Shown: one piece after another, positions 1 to 10,420 of the stretch
How positions within the stretch are numbered: the first letter of the stretch is position 1
How the letters are laid out: each line of letters begins with the position of its first letter
Origin: Lepisosteus oculatus
Taxonomy: Eukaryota; Chordata; Actinopteri; Semionotiformes; Lepisosteidae
Direction of reading: 5' to 3'
Assembly: GCF_040954835.1 (NCBI RefSeq)
Contig: NC_090698.1
Location: 4,028,501-4,092,500, forward strand
Length of the DNA stretch: 64,000 nucleotides
The notes under the pieces: generated by a model
Database searches by the model: none
Seen by the model: only the letters and a program-made list of their open reading frames with translations
What the model was told of the DNA's origin: nothing
Position numbers and translations under genes: made by a program

Positions 1-2500
1 CAGCAACTTTGCACATTAGATGAACTTAAAAATACACAGAACATCATCATGTGGGCAGATTAAGCCCTGGTCTGGGGCTTCTGGTCTGAAGACAAACATG
101 GGAGATACACATTTAAATTTAGACTTCAGTTTTCACGATTTTATATATTTATATCATAACTGTGAAACACCGCCCTGATGGGTTGTTAAAACATTGTTAA
201 AGTGATCTGCATGGAGTCTGAGGCTACTTAGGAGATACACATACAAAATGTGCTGCAACAGCTTATAATGCAGGGTACTTTTTAGGTTTAGGGCCATACT
301 AAAAAGGGCAAAATGTCTGACATATAGTCACTTATATTCAGGTTTCAGATAACCAAAATCGTTAATCAAATGTGCAATAATGAAAAGCTAACTGTTCTAT
401 TGTGTTTTTTGTTTTAGCTTATTTGAGCTTGAAAAAGAACTTCAGGGTGTTAAAAATGACGGGTGTTTCTTCAGAGCAGACAGCAGCAATATTCACAGGT
501 GCGGTTCACTGAGAACAGTGCTCTTTACACCTCCCTCCAACCTCACTGAGTCACATGTTCCCTGGAAAACATTGTGCAACTTGTACCCTGTATTGGGTTT
601 TAGAAGCCTTCTGAAGTGCCCCAAGTAAAAAAAACAGTTAAATGGCTTAAATAAAAAAAGGTCTCCGAAAAAAAAATGGTTCCTTGTTACTGCTTGTTGC
701 ACAACATGAAGATAATAATAAAATGGGCTTCTGATTTGTTAAGTGCAGTTTGCTCTCTTCTTGTGGATTTGTGTTAGTTGATACCTGCTCCAATGATATG
801 TCAAGACAGAAGTCTTTCTTTTCTCTATTCTTAACTAAAAAGCTTTTGGAGAGATTCAATAAAGGTGTTTGTTTGATGCAAATAATGATATTCTAGTTTT
901 ATTTTGTTTCAGGACTTGGCGTAAAAAATCAATACATTTCTTTTTCCATTTCCCTGTGCAGTGCTTCAGCTAGACAACTGAGATTTATATTTCTCAAATA
1001 TATGTTTCTGCCTAGGCAAGATAATTACATTGTCACACAGCCAATAACTAAAACAGCTAGAACTCACACAATATCAAAAAAGCTTCCATAGTATAGCTCT
1101 TTAGTCCAAATAATTGATGGCCAGCAAATTAAAGTAGATCCCATGTCCAATGCAATTTAAGTCAAACTGTTACAAAGAGTGTTATATAAAGCTATATGAT
1201 TTACTGTAACATGCGCACTTGACCACAGAGTGGCGCCCCTGTAACACACTTAAAATGAGTGTCCACTACTGATCACAGAGAACTATAGCCCTGCAGGTCT
1301 TTATGCGGCATTAAATGGTAGTCATCAGCTGGAAATACTAACTCCTTCTAGCTAAGCAACTGACTGATATAATGAAGTCAGTCCAAGCTTAGCTGGAATC
1401 AAAACCAAAAACCACTACTGCATTCTCCTGATGAGGAGTGGACAGCCCTACCTTCACACTCTTCTGAATTGTGATGAATGACTAGAACAATAATTTCTGT
1501 TCCATTCACAGCATTTCATATTTTAGAGAATCAGTGCATGTGTGACCCCACCCACTGTAACATAATAATCTAAAACTGGAGTTTGCAAACTGCTGATTAG
1601 AAGTGCAATAATTCCATCAAAACCTCAGTCTGAGTCTAAGTCTTCTCTGCTTAAGGGAAAGCAAGACTCCTCAACCACTTAACAACTGGAAAAATTAAGA
1701 CCAACGGACTGAATTCTATCAATTTTAAAGAAATTAACAGGTCCCCAAAGACCAAACTGAGAATGGAAATTTCGTTGTATTCTCAGTACACACTAGGGCT
1801 CATGAACAGATTAAAAACAATGCCTCAGCATTCTTCTTATTGGAGCAAATCTATAAGCAACAAAACGTACCTTTTCTTCACATTTATCATAGAAGTGTTT
1901 TTCTTAAATAATACTAAACTGTTCTGAAGCACTTATTTACAAGCCTTCTGTAAATCATAAACGCAGCTGTTACAAGATTGCCTTTTACAATATTTGATGT
2001 CTGTTGAGTTTTTAGAATAGCCGTTGTGTGATAATTTTTTAATGTTTTGCATATTCTTGCTTAACTACACAAGACGTGAACTCTTTAGCACCATACTTGA
2101 AGTGTTCAATAAAAGGAAAATTAGTGTAACCTTTATTCGAGTCACAGAAAATGGTGCTCTATTTTTGGTGCACATAAACCGGCAATACTAATTAAAAACA
2201 CTTGGCAAACCAATGCCAACCTAACGTATCTTTGCAATGAATATACACGTTATAATATTTGAATAACTCTGAATTTTATGTGGATTTATCTTAAGTACTT
2301 GAAAAAATGCTAATTAAATGGGTATCAGGACAATCCACCAGTTTACAGCATCGAAATGAATAATTCCCGTAACATTTAATCTACGTTTAGAATTTTTTCT
2401 ATCATTCTACAAAATGTTATTAGCGTTTGTTTAAGTGCGCTGGTCGGTCACATCTACATTTTATCCTAAAGTGGGGCCAGTATAGTAAACTCCCATAATT
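1..2500. other. AT-rich noncoding stretch, no gene recognised
   Basis: No reading frame here exceeds about 70 codons and none resembles a known protein. The sequence is AT-rich without long tandem repeats. It could be intron or intergenic DNA of a gene that starts at the promoter-like cluster near 2.5-2.8 kb and runs off the left edge, but no exon could be recognised. Confidence 0.5.
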
Positions 2501-2519
2501 TGAAAACACCGACTTGGAT

Positions 2520-2850
2520 TTACAACCCGGGTCACTCATTTCGGCTCCGTCGTGTCACGTGACAGAAAAAAGCCCGCCAAATTTCCTGAGCCACACATTT
2601 CGGCAAAATCGCTGACTTCCTCATCACCAATCAGGAAAAAATCGGGGAGAAAGCAGGCAAACAGTAACGTAAGTTACCAACACAGTACATTAAGGGCTCT
2701 GAAAATTTAGAACCAAAAGTGGGTTTCTTCCGGAAAATTACCGGGAGCGCTAACACATTTTGAAGAGAAACAAATGGAGCAGATCCAACATCGAAACATC
2801 GATCAACGCCATCTTGACCAACAAGTCAAACCCGCTGCGGCAGATACTCT
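2520..2850. promoter_or_regulatory. Promoter-like cluster: E-box palindrome, CCAAT, ETS and YY1 motifs
   Basis: Within about 300 bases lie a 12-bp palindrome containing GTCACGTGAC (2553-2564), an ACCAATCAG CCAAT box (about 2627), a CTTCCGGAAA ETS-type site (about 2728) and GCCATCTTG (about 2810), which read on the minus strand is the YY1 element CAAGATGGC. CpGs are denser than in the flanks. The YY1 element overlaps an ATG in good context on the minus strand, giving a short open frame of 20 codons (MALIDVSML...). A GTAAGT donor-like site lies on the plus strand at about 2669. This looks like a core promoter, possibly bidirectional, for a gene whose body is not recognised in the window. Confidence 0.45.
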
Positions 2851-3007
2851 AGGTTGTCGCTTATCTGACGCAAACTACACCTTCGGGAGTAGGCATTTTT
2901 CTCGGTTTACCTTACTGTGCGGTTTTAAATGAGACTTTAATTAGAATTAAATTAGACCACTTCATGATAAACTAAGAAAGACCTGTTGCAGAACAACGTA
3001 GTGTAAC

Positions 3008-3250
3008 GCATACAGCTGCCATTGCTGGTGAGAGCCGGCTTACCAGAGCGGTGACGTCACCGCCCTTCCCTGTAATACAGGACTACAGCCGCTGGGTTAA
3101 GGGGAGATTTCTTTAGCTCAACAGGCTGGGTCGCTGTTGAGTGACGGTGGAGGCCTGGGTTCGAGTCCCCGATGGTGGGGGGCTGACCTGATGCGGCAAT
3201 GGCGCGCAAGCACCCACCTGAACCCCGGATCGTTATAGTATCGTAAGATA
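3008..3250 (+). repeat. tRNA-like SINE, copy 1
   Basis: About 240 bases recur, diverged, at 61703-61940. The repeat contains a Pol III A-box-like motif TAGCTCAACAGG (3114-3125) and a perfect B box GGTTCGAGTCC (3158-3168) with tRNA-like spacing, so it is probably a tRNA-derived short interspersed element. Upstream of the boxes both copies keep an identical palindrome GGTGACGTCACC (3050-3061), a full cAMP-response element. No target duplication was identified. The family name is not known to me. Confidence 0.7.
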
Positions 3251-6200
3251 AAACCAGATTACAATTATGTCAAATGCTACAGTTAATTGCCAAATTGTGC
3301 AAGACACTTAATAATTGATCATTTCAAAGAAAGTAGTCACCGATTTTAACGTGTGAAGTCTACCACTATTATAGTATTCTCCCATGACATTTTCTGCTAA
3401 ACAGCACCTCTCATGCAATATTGCAGTCGCCGGTCCATGCTCGGGAATTGGAATAGCTTTACTGCCCTCTTGTGGTAAAAAACAAACAAACAAACACTTT
3501 ACACTTTATGACACTGATTAACCTCCCGTCGAAGATTTGTATCGTCCAGTTTGCGGATTTTGAATACTTGTATCAGGTCTTTGCGTAGTCATCTCTGTTC
3601 AAATAAAAAAAAGGGTTCAGTACTTTCAGTACTTTCAGTCAACGTGACATTCGTGTAAACATAGGAGGTTATTCGGCGGCTCGTCCCTGGATTGATTCCA
3701 GAGTGATTTGGTCAAATTCTACACAATATTGTAAACGTGGCATCATTCGAACATTATACAACTTTAACATAAAATCCCTGGGAAATGTCTACCCCTTTGA
3801 CTATATATCCTCTCCTTGTTTGCCTTGTTATTTGCTTCCCATGTTGAATGAATAAATGAATGAATAAAATGAATAAATAAAAATTAATATTGAGTGAATG
3901 ATGAGTCAAGATAAACACCCAAGTCTTTTTTTTTTTCCACAGGTAGCCTCTTCTAGCTCAGTGTTTCCCAATTTGGTATCTCTGTGCTTGGGATCTTCTG
4001 ATAGTGGCAGATTGGCCTTTATCCTGTGTAGTGGACTGAACAGAGCTGATGAAAACGTGTCATATTGCGCGTACTGTCGACACACTTTTCAGCCTCTAGT
4101 TAATGACAAACAGCTCGCCTCACTCTCCAGGAAAGCAATAACAACAAAATTTAACTTTCGTTTCGGTAACACTGGAAAGTGGGCTCGTTTCACGGATTGC
4201 CGTGTGCTTGGAAGACCACGTGTGTAATAACGCGTTTTGTTTAGAAGCGACGCGGCGACATTTCTGCTCGCTTGTACAACTGACTCCCACTTGTGCAATA
4301 AGGCATCACAGACGCCCTACAGTACACTGCAACCACACGCCCCGGGACCTGCTGTATCCCGTTTCAAGCTGGGACTGTCGTTGCTGTCGGTAGTTTTTGT
4401 GTTCATCGGGGACCAACTGTATGATTTGGCGGGGAGCGAAAGCACTGGTTTCTCTGCTCTTTCTCCTTGCGCTTAGGAAATATTTTGAATTCGTACAGTA
4501 CGCGGCAGTGCAAATGCAGCTCTCTGCTGCCTTTTTTTTTTAAAAAAAATAAGGAGACCTCTTTCTTCAACGGCCATATGCCCGCAACCCGCTGTCTCGA
4601 TGAATGCAACCATCTGCTCCGGTTTCAAAGGAGACTGCCTGGGAGAAAGCGGCCCGTCTTTTGTAAAGGCTCTCGGAGCGATGCGAGAGAATCTCTTTTG
4701 ACTCACAATGATGAACTGTTGGCGAATTTTAACTCTTTTAAATCCGCGACGTAAATTCAAAACAGCCTTTTTCCCCCCCCGTAAAAGATTAATTTAGGAG
4801 TTTAACGAAGAGCGTGTGCGTTCAGGTGGTTAATTTATGTTTATACCTCCGCCTAGGGGAGGGGGGGTTAATGACTCGGGTAATTAAACGACTTGGAGGC
4901 GATCAAAAAGTGAGGGTATTATTTTTTTTGGCGCGCTTGAACTCGCCAAGTAAGGGGGTCACATTCCTCCGAACAGCTGCTTAAGTTACATCATGTTAAA
5001 TAGTGTTAATTACAGCGACAGAAACAGCCTTTGAGTCGGACTCGCATTTAATGGTATCAGGTGTGGGTTTTTTTTTTTATAAATGGTGAAAACCGAAAAC
5101 CCCACGTAGGTCCGTTGTCCCCGATCCTTTCTCAGGGTAACTTCTCGGAGGCACGCTGTTAGCCTGCGAACAGACGTGCTTGTAACTCCTTCCGAAATGA
5201 TATTGTGTTTTACAAAATTCCGGCATGGATAAAATGCAAAGCTGCCAATTCCCAACTTCACTCATTCTTTTAGGGTGTTACACCGATACTTATTTTCAGC
5301 ATGCGGTGTGCATGTTAGGGGAAGCTGTTTGTAATGTAATGGTCCGCTTGTTTGCAGTTTTTTTTTCCCCTCAGCTAAGCTTCCTTTGGCATTACAGTTT
5401 ATATAGAGCAAAACCGAATATAAATCCATCCCGTCGGTACATCCATTAGAACAGCAAAGGTTTCCTATTTCAATACCCCAACCCCCTTCCACAGCAGTCT
5501 GGAGGAGGGGGTAGCATCTGAAACCCGATTTCACATGGAAGCACCAAATCATCTTGGGCCTCATGTTTCAGTGGTTCTACATGAGCACTGTAACGTGAAT
5601 GAACCAGCACTGCACCAAAAGGAACTTAAGGGCTCCAAATGGCTCAGGAAATCTGCCTCTGAACTACCATTCTCACCAGTAAAGAAAAAGCACACAAAAC
5701 TTGACCGAACGCGGAGATGATGCAGAAGGGGAGGGTTTTGTTGAAGCGCAAGCGAAGACGCTGGAGTGCAAACTGTTGCTGGTCCGCTCATCAGCGTGCC
5801 GCACTGTTCTAGATGGAGGCCTCAGATACTGCATGGTTCAGCTCATGCACAGCTCCCCCTGCCATTCATATTCACAGTTGTTCCAAGAGCCTCGAACACC
5901 TTCAGGAGCAGAGCAAAGACCCCTCCCTGTAAAAGGAGGGAGCACAAGCTTTATCCACACCCTGCAGTGGCCCCAGCCTCAGGCAGAATGGACCTCCGCA
6001 TTCAGGTCATAGACAGTACTCACGCATGTTTACCACTCCGAGTGTTCAAACCTCTGTATTTAGATATATGGCTCACCTCTGTGCGTCTTCACAGCTTCTG
6101 GGAAAATGACGAACACTGCATTTATCAATGCCAATTAAGGGATGTTTTAACAGAGATTGCCAAGGTCTTCTCAGTTAACACGAGACAGTTAAAACTTTTT

Positions 6201-6320
6201 TGTTTGAAAATAATTGCTCAGGTATCAAAACTACTAATGAATCATAGTTTTTAAATTAGTAGCTTGAACAAGATGCGTCTTGCACGACAAAAAAAAAAAA
6301 AAGATTTAGCCACATACAAT
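3251..6320. other. Noncoding stretch with unsupported open frames
   Basis: Open frames of up to 162 codons (5766-6254, plus) occur but show no family resemblance, no splice context and no conserved motif. They are most likely chance frames. Short poly-A and poly-T runs are scattered through the stretch. I see no gene or repeat that I can name. Confidence 0.4.
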
Positions 6321-6351
6321 TTCTGTGTGCACGTTTAGGCTTATAAAAAAG

Positions 6352-6357
6352 TTTATT
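6352..6357 (-). terminator. Poly(A) signal of the ZFP36-family gene
   Basis: AATAAA on the minus strand, 1.4 kb downstream of the stop codon at 7780. A T-rich run follows on the minus strand (A-run at 6288-6303 on the plus strand), as expected downstream of a cleavage site. This puts the transcript end at about 6320-6340. Confidence 0.6.
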
Positions 6358-6437
6358 TGCAGTACAAAAACAAATGCAAAAAAACAAATATATTAACTTA
6401 GTACAAACTTGACCAAACATCTATAAATACATATTAT

Positions 6438-6447
6438 AATAAATAAA
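6438..6447 (-). promoter_or_regulatory. AU-rich element in the ZFP36-family 3' UTR
   Basis: On the minus strand this reads TTTATTTATT, overlapping AUUUA pentamers of the kind bound by ZFP36-family proteins. A further TATTTA lies close by (about 6423-6428). ZFP36 mRNAs are known to be unstable and bound by their own product, so this is a plausible autoregulatory site just upstream of the poly(A) signal. Confidence 0.45.
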
Positions 6448-7779
6448 AAACTAATTAAGTTACTACAACTCTTTAACGCTACACTAAAGTAACTATACAA
6501 ATAGCAACGTTCATACATCACATTGTATAGAAATCAACAACATGGGTGTTTGTAATTTAAAATTACTGAAGCTCACATCAAGTCTTGTGGGATGTAGCTT
6601 TGCAGTTAGGACATTCAGGCAAATATTAGAAAGCCTACAGTTAACCAGCAGGTAAAACTTTTAAACAAAAATTAGCACCACAAAAATCACATCAGGCACT
6701 TTATCTTCTCTTAGAAGTTACAAAATAATTGACAGCGGTGTGCCATACCTAATGACAGCTCAGCACACAGCATTTATTTTCCTTTTCATCTCTCGGCATT
6801 TTTCTATTTACATGCAACACAATACTCTTTTAAAATGCTTGACTCATCATAATAAAAACATGGCACACTCACTAGTCAACCAGACCAACAGCCACCCCCC
6901 TCCAAATTAAAACTGATTCAAGAGCCTGCAGACTGACGGACTTCTGGGGTTTGGTTTCACAGAGAGCAATCTTATCTCTGCTGCGTCACTGCAGCGAGAG
7001 AGAAGCGCAACAAAAACTAACCTCTCTTTCGGTGCGGCAGGCTCTTATACATTCAATTCAGCCCGTCTCACAATATGGTTGTGGACTAGCAGAGTCAGCT
7101 GGGCATTTTGGAACAGTTTCAAACACCTCAGACCACAGCTTTCAAGGCAACAGGACTTTGGCGAACACACTTAAAGTTTAAGAAACAGAAAAATTCATAA
7201 AAATAACTTGTTTTTCCCCCTGAAACGTATAACTTACAAATTTATAGGGAAAATGTTACAAACAAAGGAAAGTCAATTCCTAATAAAGCTGCAGAAAAGG
7301 CAGCAGAAAGAGGAGGACTTTTTTTTTTTCTCTTTGGTTCTCCCACCCAACGCCCTCACAGAGGATTCAAACCATTTTCCACTCCCCTCACTCCAGCTAC
7401 ACGATCTGCTTCAGCTTAACAAGGCACCGAGTTACATCCAGGAAATGATCACTCGTTACAGTGGCTTTCGCAAGGCAGCAGGGGTGATCAAGAAGGATCC
7501 CCGTGGAAGAACGCGCTCCCTAGCGCTGCCCGTGCTAATCGCAGAAGGTCAGTTTCTCAGAGTCTGAATGAGCCCCATGAAACAATCCCTTTGCACAACA
7601 TTAACTCGAAGTCAAGCATTAAGCTGAAGCAGTGTTAACCGAGATGTGAAGCACCTCACAGTACAGAACGGTCGGTATACAACAGTATACAACCCAACGT
7701 TTAATATGTGGGGAAAAAAAACATTGCTTTTGCTAGCAAACTGGACCGCGCTTGGCGATCGAAGGAGGAAAGGCAGGAG

Positions 7780-10231
7780 CTAGATGACAAAGCCTGGGCT
7801 CGAGAGCCGCTCGTCCGGGACCGACAGCTGGCTGAATATGGGCAGCCTGCGGCCGAAGCACTCGAAGACCGAGGTGTCCGAGCCACTGAGGCTGCTGGCC
7901 GAGCTGCCCGAGCCCCCCTCGTGGTCGGACAGGGAGGTGGCCGACATGCTCCTCGAGCCCGGGGCCAGGCCGGCGAACGGGGGCTGGCGCGGGAACCCGT
8001 CGTCCGACGCCGCGGAGCCGCCGCGGCCCGCCCCGCGGAAGGCGCCGTCGGCGGAGGGCAGGAAGTGCAGGCCCAGGTCGCTGAAGACGGGGAAGGCCTC
8101 GTGTTCCGGGAAGGTGGGGGAGAGCAGCTCGGGCACCCCGCACGACCCGGGAGGAGAGGCGGAGCCCCCCCTGGGTAGGAGGGCGGGGGTCTCGTGGGGC
8201 TGGAACGCGGAGGGGAACCCGGCGAAGCTGACGCTCTGTGTCAGCGGGGGGGGCCGGCGCCGGCTGGCCGCCTGGTCTCGCGCCTGGCGCTGCTGCTGCT
8301 GCTCCTCCTCCGCGTTGTGCACGAAGTGACACCGCGTCCCATACGGGCAGATGCCAACCGTGTGGAAGGTCCGGCAGCGCTCCGTCTTGTATTTGGGGTG
8401 GCGGCTGAGGTCGCGCAGCTCCTCGGCGCCGTGGGCGAACTGGCACTTGGCGCCGTACTTGCAGACGCCGCCGCTCTCCTCGAAGGTGCGGCACAGCTCC
8501 GTTTTGTAGCGGGACGAGAGGAGGCAGCCGGGCGCAGCTGGCGGGCGCTTGGCGGGGGCGGCGTCGGGGCACGGCCACCCCAGACCGCCGCCGTCCGCGC
8601 GGTCCCCCCAGAAGGACGCGTGGCCCCAGCCGGCGGATGGGGGCCCCTCTGGGATCTTACCCCACGGGCCGGCTCTCGGAAACGGGCTGGCCGACTCCTC
8701 CGCAGAGAGGGGGCCTGGGACAGGTGACAGACAGGCCGCCTGGGCACGCCTGAAGCCCACTGCTTTCACGTCTGGCGCCAAGCCCCCGGGGTGATCTCGG
8801 AGGTCCAGGCTGCAGAACGTCTGGAAGAGAGCAGCACAGAGACCGTCCGCCATTAGCAGCGTTAGAGTGGCCCGGTGCGTCCAGCAGCCAGAAACGGGAC
8901 CCCCCCAGCTCTACATCATGCAATCACATGGACGGAGGAGGAAAAAGGGGGCTGATCAGCAACAAACTTGAACCGTGATCAAGTTCGCTGCAAGTCCTGT
9001 ATTCCGATTTACAAAGGGCTAAAAAAAAACAAAAAAAACGATGTGCCAGAACACCGTCCACCCTGCTTAAAGGAATGATACTCCCCCTCATTTGGACTCA
9101 CAGCTGGAACTTGAAGACTGAAAACGGAAGTTTAAAAATTCTACAAGAGGTCTGAAAAAGACTAAATAGTGCGTTCGAGGTTTTGGTAGCGCGGGGGAGG
9201 GGGGGTGTTACACAGCTCAGAAAATCCGGATGCAGTACAAAGATATCATATAAACAACGGCTCCGTGAACTTTAACCCCGACACTCGCTAAGTCTCACGT
9301 TATTGGTGGGTGGGGCGCAGAGCTCACGACACCTCCAGCAGCCTCCTGGAGCGGGGGAGTGCGACAACTGCAGACAAACCTGAGTGGGGTTTTTTTACAG
9401 TTCTGGCTCAAACTTTGGTCACACACCGGAGACACTAAAGCTTTTCAATACATTGCCTGTCCGCGCCGGGCCTTAATATTAAGGCGTGTGCAGAAGTGAT
9501 CGCATCTACAAACCTTAATAATATATTTTATGTACAGTGCACTGGAACTTTTTTTTCCTGTTGGGAACTGTTCTGTAAAAATGCAACAGTGACTCATGAC
9601 CGCGGTCGATCAGATAACGACAGACGAGTCACACGTCAGCGGTGTACAGTGCACAAGCTTTCAGCGGAGAATGAGAGAAAAAGATGTTTCGATAAGAAAC
9701 CGTGCCGCAGTTACTTTTTTGTATCAACCTTTTAGAGTAATTCAACCACGACGAAATACGACAGCCCAAGGATCTGGAGTTTCGAACAAGTCGAAGAACG
9801 TTTCCATCCCCTACACAAAGCACTGACGAAATAGGACGGAATTCGGACACATCGTGCCAAATGGTGAGAAGTCGGAAATATTTTCAGCAACGCAACCCGT
9901 CTCTCACCAATCTCTCTAAACTTCTAACCTGTCCTCACGCCTTTTGTTAACTGTATCAGTTTGTTTACCGGGGACAAGCTGACCGACTACCGGCATTTCC
10001 ACACGCCTCGGGAAACGCCGTTAACAAACACGACACCGGTCACACACCTGCACACGGGCATATGCTGTAACTGCACTACCACCGCCTCGGTGCTCACCAG
10101 TCTTCTATCTCTACACTCACTCCGGAGGACAGACGGATGAACGTCGAATACGGGGGGGAGGGGATAAGCATTCCCACCTTGCTCAAAACTTCGTCGCGCT
10201 CAAAAGTCTGGGCGAACACGTACGACGGCAT
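7780..10231 (-). CDS. zfp36: ZFP36/tristetraprolin-family CCCH zinc-finger mRNA decay factor
   Basis: Two coding exons: 10178-10231 (18 codons, MPSYVFAQ...EVLSK, donor GTGGGA) and 7780-8820 (346 codons, acceptor CTCTTCCAG), joined in phase 0 to about 364 residues. The family binds AU-rich elements in cytoplasmic mRNAs and recruits the CCR4-NOT deadenylase. Two tandem CCCH fingers are visible: C128, C138, C144, H148 and C167, C176, C182, H186, each after an (R/K)YKTE lead-in. A C-terminal [13 protein letters not shown] (about 342-354) is the family's CNOT1-binding motif, preceded by a serine-rich stretch. The one-intron layout, with a tiny first exon ending EVL-x-K, is typical of the family. 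Oddities: finger 1 is CX9CX5CX3H rather than CX8, and the second lead-in is KTER rather than KTEL. The family is certain. The paralogue is not: ZFP36 is favoured by the 19q13-like neighbours, while the SLSDHEG stretch looks like ZFP36L1. Confidence 0.9.
10178..10231 (-). CDS. zfp36: Coding exon 1 of the ZFP36-family gene
   Basis: The minus strand reads ATG CCG TCG TAC ... GTT TTG AGC AAG followed by GTGGGA. The 18 codons ([18 protein letters not shown]) match in length and ending the first exon of ZFP36L1-type genes (…SEVLCK). The phase agrees with the exon 2 acceptor at 8821-8822. A more usual-looking ATG inside the intron (about 8853) is rejected because it precedes the acceptor. Confidence 0.75.
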
Positions 10232-10309
10232 CCTAGCCAGTCCGCTGCCGCTCTCTCGGTCGCCAAACCCTCTCCGCTTTGCCGTGGCCCCGCCGTCCCC
10301 TCGGCGTGC

Positions 10310-10390
10310 AGCTTCTGACAGCGCCGAGCCACACGTGTGGTTTTAACCGTGTGCGCCCGCTCGCGGGGCCACGCCCCCGTCCCCACTCCA
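10310..10390 (-). promoter_or_regulatory. Promoter of the ZFP36-family gene
   Basis: About 100 bases upstream of the ATG at 10231, the minus strand carries a TTAAAA TATA-like box (10341-10346). Immediately next to it is a 12-bp palindromic E-box CCACACGTGTGG (10329-10340), and a GGGGCGTGGCC KLF/SP1-type site lies upstream (about 10365-10375). The region is GC- and CpG-rich. This fits an inducible early-response promoter with transcription starting near 10.31 kb. Confidence 0.5.
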
Positions 10391-10420
10391 CCGGAAATGC
10401 CTGCAGTCCCGCACCTAAAC

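Noticed and set aside
3114-3168. Considered as a functional tRNA gene because of A- and B-box matches
   Set aside because: No cloverleaf stems can be drawn, and the sequence is part of a repeat found twice, so it is a SINE.
5766-6254. 162-codon open frame on the plus strand
   Set aside because: No family resemblance, biased composition or splice sites. It lies just beyond the 3' end of the ZFP36-family gene and is probably chance.
7708-8747. Several long frames on both strands over the ZFP36-family exon 2
   Set aside because: They are shadows of the GC-rich coding exon. Only the minus frame with two CCCH fingers makes sense.
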